DNA of 64,000 bases from Cystobacter fuscus DSM 2262 (GTDB lineage: Bacteria; Myxococcota; Myxococcia; Myxococcales; Myxococcaceae), in contig NZ_ANAH02000009.1 of NCBI RefSeq assembly GCF_000335475.2, forward strand, positions 1 through 64,000, given 5' to 3'. The translations under genes and the position numbers were made by a program. This document shows positions 24,154 through 36,773 of the stretch, piece after piece. Positions within the stretch are counted from its first letter, which is position 1. Every line of letters begins with the position of its first letter. The notes beneath the pieces were generated by a model. It was given only the letters and a program-made list of their open reading frames with translations. It searched no databases and was not told the DNA's origin.

Positions 24154-24626
24154 GACCGTCGGGGCGTCGAGAAGTCACTCGGAGCCAAGACGCGAGGGGA
24201 GGCGTGTACGTACACGCCGGCGGACAGCGAGGCGCAGCTCGCCTCGACGGACTGCGCCCCGGGCTACGCCTGCTCCGGCGTCTATGATGGAGGGCGGCAA
24301 TGCCTCGCCACATGCGACTTCATGGCCGCCGATCCGGGTTGCCCCACCGGTACGGTGTGCGGCGTCTATGGAGTGTGCATCCAGCAGTCCGTCATGGAGC
24401 CCATCGGCGACCTCTTCGACTCCGCGCGCATCGGAGAGGCCTGCACCGCCAGCTATGCCGAGTTCTGTGGCGTCGAGGGTGCGCGAGGCGTCTGCGTCGA
24501 CCTGAACCGCTCGGGATATGGCACCTGCTATCGTTATGCGCGCGCTCGCTCGGAGTGCGGCGCCAGCGAGGAGCTCGGCTTCATCTCCTATCCGCTCGCG
24601 AACGGCGGGTTCGATAGAACCTACGG
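24154..24626 (+). pseudogene. Cysteine-rich exported protein fragment, cut at both ends
   Basis: Open frame with many paired cysteines: GEACTYTPADSEAQLASTDC, APGYACSGVYDGGRQCLATC, DPGCPTGTVCGVYGVCIQQS, then IGEACTASYAEFCGVEGARG. The repeated 'GEAC ... C ... GxC' units are typical of myxobacterial cysteine-rich repeat lipoproteins. There is no start upstream, and the frame is interrupted at about 24627 by IS remnant R10. Confidence 0.5.
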
Positions 24627-24985
24627 GTGGCTCTCGCGCCGGGGCCAGGCTCGCACCTGCCGCAGGCAATCCCAGGTGCTCCAAAAGCGCTCGCACCCCT
24701 GCGGCTTGCTTCACGTATGCCAAGACCCGCCGCCTGCCTCCACACCTCACGCAGACGAACATGTCGAAGTCGAACGTCCTCCTGAGCAACCCCGCCCAGT
24801 CCACTCGCGGCCTCCTCTCCTTCAGCGGTTGCTTGCTGGCCGCTGCATGGGGCGCCACGCTCGCCTCCTCCTCTCCTGCGTGGGGGAGCAGAAATGGCCG
24901 CACTTGCGCGCCTGGAGCGAAGACGCCGTGGAACCTCGTGAGGTTTGCCCGAGGCGGAGGCACCAGGGACGCCACACGTCGCCCG
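24627..24985 (-). mobile_element. IS91-like transposase remnant R10
   Basis: On the minus strand: PPPRANLTRFHGVFAPGAQV, a Glu/Ala-rich linker, VDWAGLLRRTFDFDMFVCVR, CGGRRRVLAYVKQAAGVRAL and LEHLGLPAAGASLAPAREPP. The TATAGG terminus and the roughly 200 bases preceding it are missing. The transposase is cut at the same point as in R9 and joined to the same AraC gene. Confidence 0.85.
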
Positions 24986-25010
24986 AGGCCCGTCCCTCCT
25001 CCTTCCTGGC

Positions 25011-25967
25011 TCAGTGGCTGGCGGGAGGGGCGGAGCGGAACGCGCGGCGGTAGGCCTGGGGGCTCGTGGTGACGAAGCGCTGGAAGTGCTCACGAAAGGC
25101 GGTCGCCGAGCCAAAGCCGACCCGCTCCGCGATGGCCTCCACGGAGTGTCCCGTCGTCTCGAGCAGTTGCTGCGCGCGGCGCACGCGGGCGCGGAGGATC
25201 CACTGCAGGGGGGTGGTGCCCATCTGTTCGCGGAAGCGGCGGTTGAGCGTGCGCACGCTCAGCGCCGCGTGACGCGCGATGTCCTCGAGCGTGAGCGGCT
25301 CGTGGAGGTTCTCGTCGAGCCAGCGCAGCAGCGGCTCGAGCGACGAGCCATCCGGGGCGGGCGGTGCGTGCAGGATGAACTGTGACTGTCCTCCGTCGCG
25401 CTCGAGCGGCATCACCGAGAGCCGGGCCGCATCCGCCGCCACCGCGGCGCCGTGGTCGAGCCGCACCATGTGCAGACAGAGATCCAGCCCCGCCGCGGCG
25501 CCCGCCGACGTCAAGAATTGACCCTCATCGACATACAAGACATCCGGGTCGATGTGGATCTCCGGATGGCGGCGCGCCAGCTCGTCCGTCGCCAGCCAAT
25601 GGGTCGTGGCGCGCCGTCCATCGAGCAGCCCGGTCGCGGCGAGCAGGAAGGCCCCGGAGCAGATGGACGCCACGCGTGTCCCCGAGGCCGCCGCCGCGCG
25701 CACCGCCCGCACGAGTTCCTCCGGGATGGGGGCGCTCACATCCCGGATGCCGGGAAGGATGACGGTGTCCGCTCGCGCCAGCTCCTCCAGGCCCCAGCGC
25801 GTCCGCAGGGTGAAGGCTCCGGCGTTCACCTCGGACGTCACCCCACAGACCCGGACCTCGTAACCCGCCCGGCCTCCAGGAAGCCGCACGTGTTGGAACA
25901 CCCCCGTGGGGATCGACAGATCAAACGGGACGACTCCGTCCAGCGCGACGATGGCCACGACGTGCAT
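25011..25967 (-). CDS. GlxA-family regulator (DJ-1/PfpI domain plus AraC helix-turn-helix)
   Basis: A 318-residue regulator; a Met five codons upstream (25982) is the alternative start. The N-terminal DJ-1/PfpI-like domain (MHVVAIVALDGVVPFDLSIP, then ICSGAFLLAATGLLDGRRAT) spans about 1-190. The AraC DNA-binding pair spans about 215-315 (LTLEDIARHAALSVRTLNRR, AIAERVGFGSATAFREHFQR). The last 103 bases are duplicated in R9. Downstream, the gene is joined within about 25 bases to transposase remnant R10. Targets are unknown. Confidence 0.9.
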   Translation of the reverse strand: MHVVAIVALDGVVPFDLSIPTGVFQHVRLPGGRAGYEVRVCGVTSEVNAGAFTLRTRWGLEELARADTVILPGIRDVSAPIPEELVRAVRAAAASGTRVASICSGAFLLAATGLLDGRRATTHWLATDELARRHPEIHIDPDVLYVDEGQFLTSAGAAAGLDLCLHMVRLDHGAAVAADAARLSVMPLERDGGQSQFILHAPPAPDGSSLEPLLRWLDENLHEPLTLEDIARHAALSVRTLNRRFREQMGTTPLQWILRARVRRAQQLLETTGHSVEAIAERVGFGSATAFREHFQRFVTTSPQAYRRAFRSAPPASH

Positions 25968-26087
25968 GGCGCGAAGATGCATGAGCGCCCACTTCCCGCC
26001 AAGACACCCGGAGTGGCCGCCGGATGTTTGGCCAGAAGTCGTTGATTCTTGTCGCGATGTCGCTCGTTCCCCGCCGACGGGCCGGGG

Positions 26088-26960
26088 CTATTGCACCTGC
26101 ACCTTGAAGGTGAGGGCCACGCTCCGTCCGCGCTCGCCGCCGAGGTCCTGGTGGTAGGCCACGTCGAAGCCGCCTCCGGGGGTGATCAGGCCGAGGCCCA
26201 CACCCAACTGCGAGGCGCGGGTGAAGCCGTCCCACGTGTAGCCCGCGCGGATGGGGAAGTTCTCCCCGAGGACGTACTCCAGGCCGCCGCTATAGGTGAA
26301 CGTGGTGCTCGCGTTCGTCGTGAAGTCCGCGCGCGCGTCGGCCGCGAGCGTGAGCATGCCGGCGAGCACCGCGGCGTGGGCCGAGTAGTAGCGGGTGAGC
26401 TCGGGGTTCTTCGTGTCGATGAGGTTGTGCGCGGACACGCCCAGGGAGAAGAGCCCCAGGCGCAGCAGCAGGCCGGCGTCGCCCGTGAAGGCATTGGCCT
26501 GACGGGCGCCGCGCATGACGAGGTAGCGCGAGGCGACGCCCAGCATGAAGACCTCGCCCAGGGGCAGCGCCAGGGCGACGGTGTTGAGGTGGGCGGTGGC
26601 GCGCTCGCTGCCCTTGCCGAGCGTGATGAGCTGCTGGGTCACCCCGCCGGCGAGCGGATTGGTGGCGTCGGCGACGGAGACCGAGCCGAAGGCGTCCTTG
26701 CCCACCCAGTCCCAGCCACCCGTCAGCTCGGCGCGGTAGGTGCGGAAGGCGGCGACGGCGGCCGGGTTGCCCGTGCCCGAGTCCCCCCCCATGCCCAGCG
26801 CCCGCCAGGCCCCTCCCATGCCCAGCGAACGCGCGCTCGTCAGGTTTCGCAGGTCCTCGGCCCTGGGGGAGACGGCGGGGGCAGGCGGCTCGGCGTCTTC
26901 CTGGGCCGCGGCGGACAGGGACAGCAGGAGGGCCAGCAGGAGTGTTGGACGGTGCCACAT
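26088..26960 (-). CDS. Outer-membrane beta-barrel protein, PorV/PorQ-like
   Basis: A 290-residue exported protein. Signal peptide MWHRPTLLLALLLSLSAAAQ, then RSLGMGGAWRALGMGGDSGT GNPAA, the pattern of PorV/UPF0164 barrels (FadL superfamily). Alternating amphipathic strands run to the end (LGVGLGLITPGGGFDVAYHQ, SVALTFKVQVQ). AAGGAG lies upstream of the ATG. It is divergent from the next gene across about 110 bases. In relatives PorV-type barrels serve secretion or lipid transport; no specific role can be assigned. Confidence 0.7.
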   Translation of the reverse strand: MWHRPTLLLALLLSLSAAAQEDAEPPAPAVSPRAEDLRNLTSARSLGMGGAWRALGMGGDSGTGNPAAVAAFRTYRAELTGGWDWVGKDAFGSVSVADATNPLAGGVTQQLITLGKGSERATAHLNTVALALPLGEVFMLGVASRYLVMRGARQANAFTGDAGLLLRLGLFSLGVSAHNLIDTKNPELTRYYSAHAAVLAGMLTLAADARADFTTNASTTFTYSGGLEYVLGENFPIRAGYTWDGFTRASQLGVGLGLITPGGGFDVAYHQDLGGERGRSVALTFKVQVQ

Positions 26961-27071
26961 GCCGTTCTCCTTACTGCCTTGATGGAGGGGAGGGCCACCA
27001 CTACATTCGCCGCCCCCATGCCCACCCCGTCCGCGACGACACAGCCCCTCCGCCGCACGCGTGCCCTCGCC

Positions 27072-27818
27072 ATGAAGCGGCCCGTCCTTCTTCTCGGCCT
27101 CCTGACGGCGCTGAGCGCCGGAGCCTATGTGCTGCCCGGCGGCTCGATCATGCGCCGCATGGTGGGCGCGCGCCATGAGCTGTCCTTCTCCTCGATCAAG
27201 GCGGATGGCTCGGTGCACTTCTATGGCGCCGGGGTGAAGGAGGCGGGTGGGGCGCTGGGCCTGCCCACGGATCGCCCGGAGCTGGAGGCGGACGGCACGG
27301 TGTACCTGCGCGTGCCGGACCGCTGCCGCTTCGAGGCGAAGGTGGCCGAGGGCAACACGGTGGCCTCGGTGTCCTCCGGGGGCCGCAAGCGCGTGGAGGG
27401 CACGGAGATTCCCGCGCTCACCGAGGCGGTGCAGCAGGTGTGCGCGCTGCTGGCGGAGCGCCGGGGCTCGGTGCAGGACGGCCGCGAGGCGCTCGAGGCA
27501 TACTTGAGCGGACTGGGCATCGAGCCGCGCACCACGTCGCTGGCCCGCTTCGGTGGCGAGGTGGTGTACGTGCTGGGCACGCAGGGCGAGGGCAAGCCCC
27601 AGTTCTGGGTGTTCAAGGACAACTTCCGTCCCGCCCGCCTGCTCCACAAGGACGCCAAGGGCACGCAGTGGGACGTGCGCTTCCAGGACTACTCCTCGGC
27701 GGCCACGGGCGAGATGCTGCCGCGCACCATCGAGGTGTGGCGCGGAGGCGAGCGCCTGCTGCGCTTCACCGCGCTCGCGGGCGACACCCGGGCGAAGCTC
27801 GCCGATACGCTGTTCTGA
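27072..27818 (+). CDS. Exported protein of unknown function
   Basis: A 248-residue protein from ATG 27072, chosen because MKRPVLLLGLLTALSAGAYV is a good signal peptide; an in-frame ATG at 27018 would bury it. The mature part has mixed strands with SFSSIKADGSVHFYGAG near the start and GGEVVYVLGTQGEGKPQFWV FKD in the middle, a layout somewhat like outer-membrane lipoprotein-sorting (LolA/LolB-like) proteins. The stop is two bases before the next start, so it is probably co-transcribed with the methyltransferase and pseudouridine synthase. Confidence 0.55.
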   Translation: MKRPVLLLGLLTALSAGAYVLPGGSIMRRMVGARHELSFSSIKADGSVHFYGAGVKEAGGALGLPTDRPELEADGTVYLRVPDRCRFEAKVAEGNTVASVSSGGRKRVEGTEIPALTEAVQQVCALLAERRGSVQDGREALEAYLSGLGIEPRTTSLARFGGEVVYVLGTQGEGKPQFWVFKDNFRPARLLHKDAKGTQWDVRFQDYSSAATGEMLPRTIEVWRGGERLLRFTALAGDTRAKLADTLF

Positions 27819-27820
27819 GC

Positions 27821-28378
27821 ATGTCCGAGGCCGATCGTCAGCGGTGGAACGCGCGCTACCAGGAGGGCGCCGGGGCCCGTGAGCCCTCTCCCTTCCTGTG
27901 CTCGCTCGAGCAGCGGCTGCCGCGCACGGGCCGGGCGCTCGACGTGGCGGGAGGCGTGGGGCAGGAGTCGCTCTGGCTCGCCCGCCGGGGCCTGGACGTC
28001 ACGTGCGTGGATGTCTCGGATACCGCCCTGGAGCGCGCCGCCGCCTCCGCGCGCGAGGCGGGGCTCGCGCTCGGGCTCGAGCGTCTGGACGTCGAACAGG
28101 AGCCCCTGCCGCCGGGCCCCTTCGCGCTCGTGCTCTGCTTGAACTATCTCTGGCGGCCCCTGTTCTCCGCGTTCCCCCAGGTGCTCGCGCCGGGAGGCCT
28201 GCTCGTCTTCGCCCAGCCCACCCGGAGCAACCTGACGCGGCACGCCCACCCCTCGGCCCGCTTCCTCCTGGAGGACGGGGAGCTGCCCGGGTTGCTCCAG
28301 GGCCTGGAGATCCTCTCGTACACCGAGGCGTGGACGGACGAGGGGCGCCACGAGGCGCGGCTGGTGGCGAGGCGCTGA
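27821..28378 (+). CDS. Class I SAM-dependent methyltransferase (TehB-like)
   Basis: A 185-residue enzyme. RWNARYQEGAGAREPSPFL is the typical TehB/thiopurine-type opening, ALDVAGGVGQESLWLARRG is SAM motif I, VTCVDVSDTALERA is the acidic post-I loop and FALVLCLNYLWRPLF is motif IV. The substrate is unknown. It lies between the exported protein and the pseudouridine synthase with gaps of two and six bases, so it is part of an operon. Confidence 0.8.
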   Translation: MSEADRQRWNARYQEGAGAREPSPFLCSLEQRLPRTGRALDVAGGVGQESLWLARRGLDVTCVDVSDTALERAAASAREAGLALGLERLDVEQEPLPPGPFALVLCLNYLWRPLFSAFPQVLAPGGLLVFAQPTRSNLTRHAHPSARFLLEDGELPGLLQGLEILSYTEAWTDEGRHEARLVARR

Positions 28379-28384
28379 GGGCCC

Positions 28385-29290
28385 ATGTCCTTGCAAAAGC
28401 TCACCGTTCCCCGCGACGCCGCCGGTGCGCGGCTCGACAAGTTCCTCGCGGCGCACGTGCCCGGGCTGTCGTTGGAGCGGGCACGAGGCCTCATCGAACA
28501 GGGCCACGTGCGCATCCGGGGCAAGCAGTGTCAGCCCACGCGCAAGCTGTGGGGCGGGGAGGAGATCGAGCTCAGCCGCCCCGAGCCCCGCGCTCCGGCG
28601 AGGCGCTTCGTCGAGGGACCCGCGCTGCCGGTGCTCCACGATGACGCTTCGTGGGTCGTCGTGAACAAGCCGGCGGGGCTGAGCGTGGAGCCCGCCGGGG
28701 GGAATGTGCCCTCGGTGGTGGAGCTGGTGGCGGCGCGGCTGCCGCCCTTCGACGTGGAGGGCCAGGCGCTGCCCGGCGTGGTGCACCGCCTGGACCGGGA
28801 CACCAGCGGCTGCCTGGCTCTGGCGCGCACGGACGCGGCCGCGGCGGCGCTCGAGCGGGCCTTCCAGGAGAAGCAGGTGGACAAGCGCTACTGGGCGCTG
28901 GTGCTCGGGGAGACACCCGAGCGCGAGCGGCTCGAGGGGCCCTACGGGAGGGATCCGAGGGACCCGAGGCGCTTCACCACGAAGGTGCGCTCGGCGCGGC
29001 GGGCGGCGCTCTCCTACGAGGTGCGCGAGCGGCTGCGGGGCGCGACGCTGGTGGAGGTGCGGCTGGAGACGGGGCGCACGCACCAGATTCGCGTGCAACT
29101 GGCCGAGGCGGGCCACCCGGTGCTCGCCGACGCCCTGTATGGCCCCGACGAGACGCGCACGCACCCGGCGGCGGGCGCGGTGGGCCGGCACGCCCTGCAT
29201 GCGCTGCGCTTGTCGCTGCCCGGGGTGAGCGTCGAGGCCCCACTGCCCGAGGACTTCCAACGGGCCCTGGCGCTGCTGCGCGGAGTGTAG
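28385..29290 (+). CDS. RluA-family pseudouridine synthase
   Basis: A 301-residue RNA-modifying enzyme converting uridine to pseudouridine, probably in rRNA. An N-terminal S4 domain (RLDKFLAAHVPGLSLERARG) precedes the RluA core with catalytic Asp in VVHRLDRDTSGCLALARTD and the RTHQIRVQLAEAGHPVLAD motif. Length and layout fit RluC/RluD-type enzymes; the exact target cannot be told. It is the last gene of a three-gene run. Confidence 0.85.
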   Translation: MSLQKLTVPRDAAGARLDKFLAAHVPGLSLERARGLIEQGHVRIRGKQCQPTRKLWGGEEIELSRPEPRAPARRFVEGPALPVLHDDASWVVVNKPAGLSVEPAGGNVPSVVELVAARLPPFDVEGQALPGVVHRLDRDTSGCLALARTDAAAAALERAFQEKQVDKRYWALVLGETPERERLEGPYGRDPRDPRRFTTKVRSARRAALSYEVRERLRGATLVEVRLETGRTHQIRVQLAEAGHPVLADALYGPDETRTHPAAGAVGRHALHALRLSLPGVSVEAPLPEDFQRALALLRGV

Positions 29291-29547
29291 GCCCGGGACG
29301 CGGGCGGGCGGGGGGATGTCGCCTACCGGACGAGTAGGGCGGTGTGCGCGCCCGCGCGGGGAAGGCGCCGCGCAAGTGTCCGGAATCCGGAGGAGAAGTG
29401 GAGGCGCCGGACGGGGCGACGGGGAGGCTCCACCGGGGCCGGAGGGACGGGGGATGTCAGACCCCTGGGGTAGTTTCTCTCCTTGCCGCTGAACCGGAAC
29501 CCCAGCTCCATGTGCGTGAGGGAGGGTCTCGGCGGTGAGGAGGATGC

Positions 29548-29754
29548 ATGCGAATGAGGCTGTGCGTGCTGGGGGCGCTGTTGGCGATGGCGTCGGTCCT
29601 GCCGCTCATGGTTCCGGCGGGTCCCGCGCCCCAGGCGCCGAAACACCCGTGTGAACTCGTCACGGTGATGCGGGTGCCGTGTGATGCCGCGACCACCACG
29701 TGCGAGTACACCTACTGGGAGTGCCCGCGGAGCGTGAACCCGCTGCGCTCCTGA
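29548..29754 (+). CDS. Small exported protein
   Basis: A 68-residue protein with a signal-like start (MRMRLCVLGALLAMASVLPL) and a short mature part with four cysteines (PCELVTVMRVPCDAATTTCE YTYWEC). GAGGAGG lies just ahead of the ATG. A strong hairpin follows the stop, so it is probably its own transcription unit. The preceding 29291-29547 holds nothing recognised. Function is unknown. Confidence 0.6.
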   Translation: MRMRLCVLGALLAMASVLPLMVPAGPAPQAPKHPCELVTVMRVPCDAATTTCEYTYWECPRSVNPLRS

Positions 29755-29779
29755 CGGCGTGAGCGGGATCTGTCTTTCC

Positions 29780-29821
29780 AGAGCGGCGAGCCGGGCTGTT
29801 CGAGGCCGGGCTCGCCGCTCT
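29780..29821 (+). terminator. Hairpin terminator after the small exported protein
   Basis: Perfect 13-bp arms AGAGCGGCGAGCC and GGCTCGCCGCTCT with a 16-base loop, 25 bases after the stop. The T-run is poor (GTCGTTGGG), so the call rests on the stem alone. Confidence 0.6.
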
Positions 29822-30104
29822 GTCGTTGGGTCGGGGACATTAAGCAAGACAAGAAAATTGAACCCGTCCAGGGCGGAGTCTCGATTTCCCAGGCTCGGGG
29901 GGTGATCCCCGCTTGTCTGGCTTTGGTCCTGAAGACGAGAGGGGGTGTTGCTCAAAGGTGAGCAGAAGGCGTAGGTTTTGTTTTGTGGCCCCAGGGTTCG
30001 AGTCGTTCTTCCTTGGCGGCATCTCGGGGCTCGCGTTCAATCTCGACGTCAACTGGTTCCGACGAGCGCCTGGGCCAGGGCTCGAACGGAGAGGGAGGCA
30101 CCAC
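29822..30104 (+). other. Intergenic region, AT-richer than its surroundings
   Basis: About 280 bases ahead of a methyltransferase gene. Contains an AT-rich start (CATTAAGCAAGACAAGAAAA), a possible promoter region, and no coding signal that looks real. An open frame does run through from 29913 into the next gene, but codon use before 30105 is poor. Confidence 0.4.
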
Positions 30105-30920
30105 GTGTCGATGCAGCGGATCTCCGAACGGTTTTCTCATGCCGCACGCCAGTTCCACCAGGAGATGTCCGGGGTCGCGGAGCTCGCGCGCACGAAGGGC
30201 CCGCGCAGCGCGGCGGAGCGCCTGGCGGAGGCCATGGCCTGGCGCCTGTCTCCGGCGCGGCGTTCCTTCGTGCGGCGTCTGGAACATGAGCGCGCCCTGG
30301 CGCGGGAGTTCGACGAGCGATTCGGCGTGGACACCTCGAGCGAGTCCTCGCTCACCGAGGTGGGGGTGCCGGCCGACAAGGCGCATGACGGCAATGGCAT
30401 CTACCGGGGCATCTGGGCGGATATCTTCCACGAGGCGCTGCGCGGCACCGGGCTGTCCTTGGAGGACCTGACGTTCGTCGACTACGGCGCCGGCAAGGGC
30501 AAGGCCATGCTGCTCGCCTCGGCCTATCCCTTCCGCCGCATCGTCGGCGTGGAGTTCGCTCCGGGCTTGTGCGAGGTGGCCCAGCGCAACCTCGCCGTGT
30601 TTCGCAGCCCCACCCAGCGCTGCTTCTCCCTGGACGTGGTGGCGGGGGACGCGCTCGAGTGGGAGCCTCCCGCCGAGCCGCTGCTGTGCTTCTTCTTCAA
30701 CCCCTTCAGCGACGAGGTGATGGCGCGGGTCATCGCCCGGATCTCCGAGTCCTGTCAGCGCATCCCCCGGGACATCTACCTGCTGTACGTCAACATCCGG
30801 AACACCGACGAGCAGGCCCGTGTCTTCGAGCGCAGCTCGGAGCTGACCCTGCTGCGCCGCGACCGGCATGCGCTGCTCGCCAAGGTGACGCCCCGCGTCG
30901 TCCACGACAGGCGGCCCTGA
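30105..30920 (+). CDS. Class I SAM methyltransferase-like protein
   Basis: A 271-residue protein from GTG at 30105, preferred because GGGAGG lies seven bases upstream. The N-terminal 90 residues are helical and basic. The catalytic fold follows: LTFVDYGAGKGKAMLLASAY (SAM motif I), RIVGVEFAPGLCEVAQRNL and LLCFFFNPFSDEVMARVIAR (motif IV with NPF). The NPF and GAGKGK features resemble DNA/RNA or lipid methyltransferases; the substrate is unknown. It converges with the hybrid kinase gene. Confidence 0.7.
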   Translation: MSMQRISERFSHAARQFHQEMSGVAELARTKGPRSAAERLAEAMAWRLSPARRSFVRRLEHERALAREFDERFGVDTSSESSLTEVGVPADKAHDGNGIYRGIWADIFHEALRGTGLSLEDLTFVDYGAGKGKAMLLASAYPFRRIVGVEFAPGLCEVAQRNLAVFRSPTQRCFSLDVVAGDALEWEPPAEPLLCFFFNPFSDEVMARVIARISESCQRIPRDIYLLYVNIRNTDEQARVFERSSELTLLRRDRHALLAKVTPRVVHDRRP

Positions 30921-30938
30921 GCCTGGCGGTGCCGCGCC

Positions 30939-34781
<3,843 letters not shown>

Positions 34782-34896
34782 GGACCCTTCATGCATCCAC
34801 TCCCAGCGGGCATACAAGCGCCGTGGCTTCGGCTGGAATGGAAACCCGTCCGTGGACCGGCCAGGCGGCCTCCGCGAGGTGAGCCCCTGGGGGACG

Positions 34897-35952
34897 TCAG
34901 GCGAGGCGCGGGTAGTCCGTGAAGCCCGCGGGGCCGGGGGTGTAGAAGGTGGCGTGATCGGGCACGTTGAGCGCCGTGCGCCGGGCGAAGCGCTCGGGCA
35001 GGTCGGGATTGGCGATGAAGAGCCGCCCATACGCCACGGCATCCACGGTCCCCTCGGCCACGGCGCGCTCGCCGTCCTCGCGCGTGAAGTCGCCGGCGCC
35101 GATCAGCTTGCCCGGATAGAGGGCGCGGATGCGCTCGAGCGGGATGCCCGGGCCGGAGCCGTGCCTGCGGTCCTGCTCGGTGGTGCGCGTGGCATGCACG
35201 TACGCGAGGCCCAGTGGGGCCAGCCGCTCGAGGAGATAGGCGAAGGTCTCCTCACCGCTCGGGTCCGGCGCCCCGTCCACCGTCGCGCTCGGTGACAGCC
35301 GGATGCCCACGCGATCGGCCCCCATGGCCTCGCTCACCGCCGTGACGAGCTCCAGGGCCAGCCGGGTCCGGTTCTCGAGCGAGCCTCCGTGGGCATCCGT
35401 GCGCTGGTTGGCACCCGCGCGGAGGAACTGGTCGAGCAGATAGCCATTGCCGTTGTGGATCTCGACGGCGTCGAAGCCGACGGCCCGCGCCATGCGAGCC
35501 CCCCGCGCGAACTCCTCGACCATGGCGGCCAGTTCCGCGGGCGTGAGCTCGTGGGGCTTGAGCGGGTTGGCCACGGCCCACCAGCCCGCGGCCCGTTGGG
35601 CCTCGTCCGTGGCATACCGTGCCCGGCCGTTATGCGAGAACTGGGCGGCGATCCGCCCGCCCTGCGCGTGCACCGCCTCCACGACGGTGCGCCAGGCCTC
35701 GGCCTGCCGGGCGGTGAAGAGGCCGGGAATCGCCGGGTAGCCATCCCCAGAGGGCGCGACCGCGACCGCCTCCGAGATGATCAGCCCGGCACTGGCGCGC
35801 TGCGCGTAGTACTCCGCGACGAGCTTCGTCGGCGCGAGCTCCGCATCCGCTCGCAGGCGCGTCAGGGGGGACATGATGACCCGATTGGGTAGTCGCAACG
35901 CGCCGAGCGTGACGGGCGTCTGGAGGAGATCCGAGGCGGGCTGGGAGAACAT
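34897..35952 (-). CDS. Old yellow enzyme family ene-reductase
   Basis: A 351-residue FMN-dependent oxidoreductase reducing activated C=C bonds with NAD(P)H. TPVTLGALRLPNRVIMSPLT opens the barrel. The His/Asn substrate pair is in AVEIHNGNGYLLDQFLRAG (H-x-x-N), followed by RTDAHGGSLENRTRL, and GAGDFTREDGE and YGRLFIANPDLPER are the C-terminal phosphate-binding blocks. The usual LWHVGR stretch is FSHNGR here. It is divergent from an Rrf2 regulator over 136 bases with a dyad between them, so it is likely controlled by that regulator in response to electrophiles. Confidence 0.9.
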   Translation of the reverse strand: MFSQPASDLLQTPVTLGALRLPNRVIMSPLTRLRADAELAPTKLVAEYYAQRASAGLIISEAVAVAPSGDGYPAIPGLFTARQAEAWRTVVEAVHAQGGRIAAQFSHNGRARYATDEAQRAAGWWAVANPLKPHELTPAELAAMVEEFARGARMARAVGFDAVEIHNGNGYLLDQFLRAGANQRTDAHGGSLENRTRLALELVTAVSEAMGADRVGIRLSPSATVDGAPDPSGEETFAYLLERLAPLGLAYVHATRTTEQDRRHGSGPGIPLERIRALYPGKLIGAGDFTREDGERAVAEGTVDAVAYGRLFIANPDLPERFARRTALNVPDHATFYTPGPAGFTDYPRLA

Positions 35953-36007
35953 GCGGGCTCCAGTTGGCTGAAGTGTTCTCGTGAGAGATACAGATGCCCT
36001 CATTTAT

Positions 36008-36028
36008 GTGCAATAGTGACGGTTGCAC
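36008..36028. promoter_or_regulatory. Dyad between the ene-reductase and Rrf2 genes
   Basis: Perfect arms GTGCAA and TTGCAC with a nine-base spacer, midway in the divergent promoter region. Flanking it are two direct copies of GAAGTGTTCT (about 35969 and 36040). Either element could be the Rrf2 binding site. Confidence 0.5.
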
Positions 36029-36088
36029 TTTCAGACCGGGAAGTGTTCTTCTCATTGTTGCAAAAAACGGGCGCGCTATATTCAGGGC

Positions 36089-36550
36089 ATGACGGATCTA
36101 CGCTTCCCCACGGCGCTGCAGATGATGCTGGGCCTGGCGCTGGCCGAGCGGGAGGGCGTGGCGACGATGTCCTCGTCGCAGCTGGCCGAGGGGCTGGGTG
36201 CCAACCCGAGCCTCGTGCGCAAGCTGCTCGTGCCGCTGGTGCGCGCGGGGCTCGTGCAGTCCTTCATGGGCAAGAGCGGCGGCGTGCGGCTCGGGCGGCC
36301 GGCGGGGGAGATCACCCTGCGCGACATCTATTGCTGCGTGACGGATGGCAAGAAGCTCTGGTCGGCGCGGTCGAACGTGCCGCACCGCTGCCTCGTCAGC
36401 TCCAACATCGAACACTTCTTCGATGGGCTGGCGGACGAGGCGGAGCAGGCGATGCTCGACACGCTGGGCCGCCGCACGCTCGAGCAGAGCTTCGCCGAGC
36501 TGCGGGCGATGGACAAAGCGAGGCCGGCGAAGCGGGGGCCCCACTGGTGA
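36089..36550 (+). CDS. Rrf2-family transcriptional regulator
   Basis: A 153-residue winged-helix regulator. RFPTALQMMLGLALAEREGV and SSSQLAEGLGANPSLVRKLL form the DNA-binding domain, and GKSGGVRLGRPAGEITLRDI is the Rrf2 wing. Only scattered cysteines follow (YCCVTDG, PHRC), not the three-cysteine iron-sulfur pattern of IscR/NsrR, so it may be a thiol-based sensor like YwnA/SaiR-type members. It is divergent from the ene-reductase gene. Confidence 0.85.
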   Translation: MTDLRFPTALQMMLGLALAEREGVATMSSSQLAEGLGANPSLVRKLLVPLVRAGLVQSFMGKSGGVRLGRPAGEITLRDIYCCVTDGKKLWSARSNVPHRCLVSSNIEHFFDGLADEAEQAMLDTLGRRTLEQSFAELRAMDKARPAKRGPHW

Positions 36551-36773
36551 GCCTCGCCTCCTCGCGGGCCCGAGCCATCCCCGCGCCGTGCGGATTCGGG
36601 ATGTCGGCGGTTCCCCACTCGAGGGTCTACGGTGTGGATACCAGGCGCGCCGCGCGGCCGGACAGGACGCGGCGGTGTGGCATGTTGGTTGGCACCGCCA
36701 TGCGCTCACGCTAATCGTTCACCGGTTCTGGCCAGGAGTGGCGGCCATGGTGGCGACGCGGTGAGGAACACGC

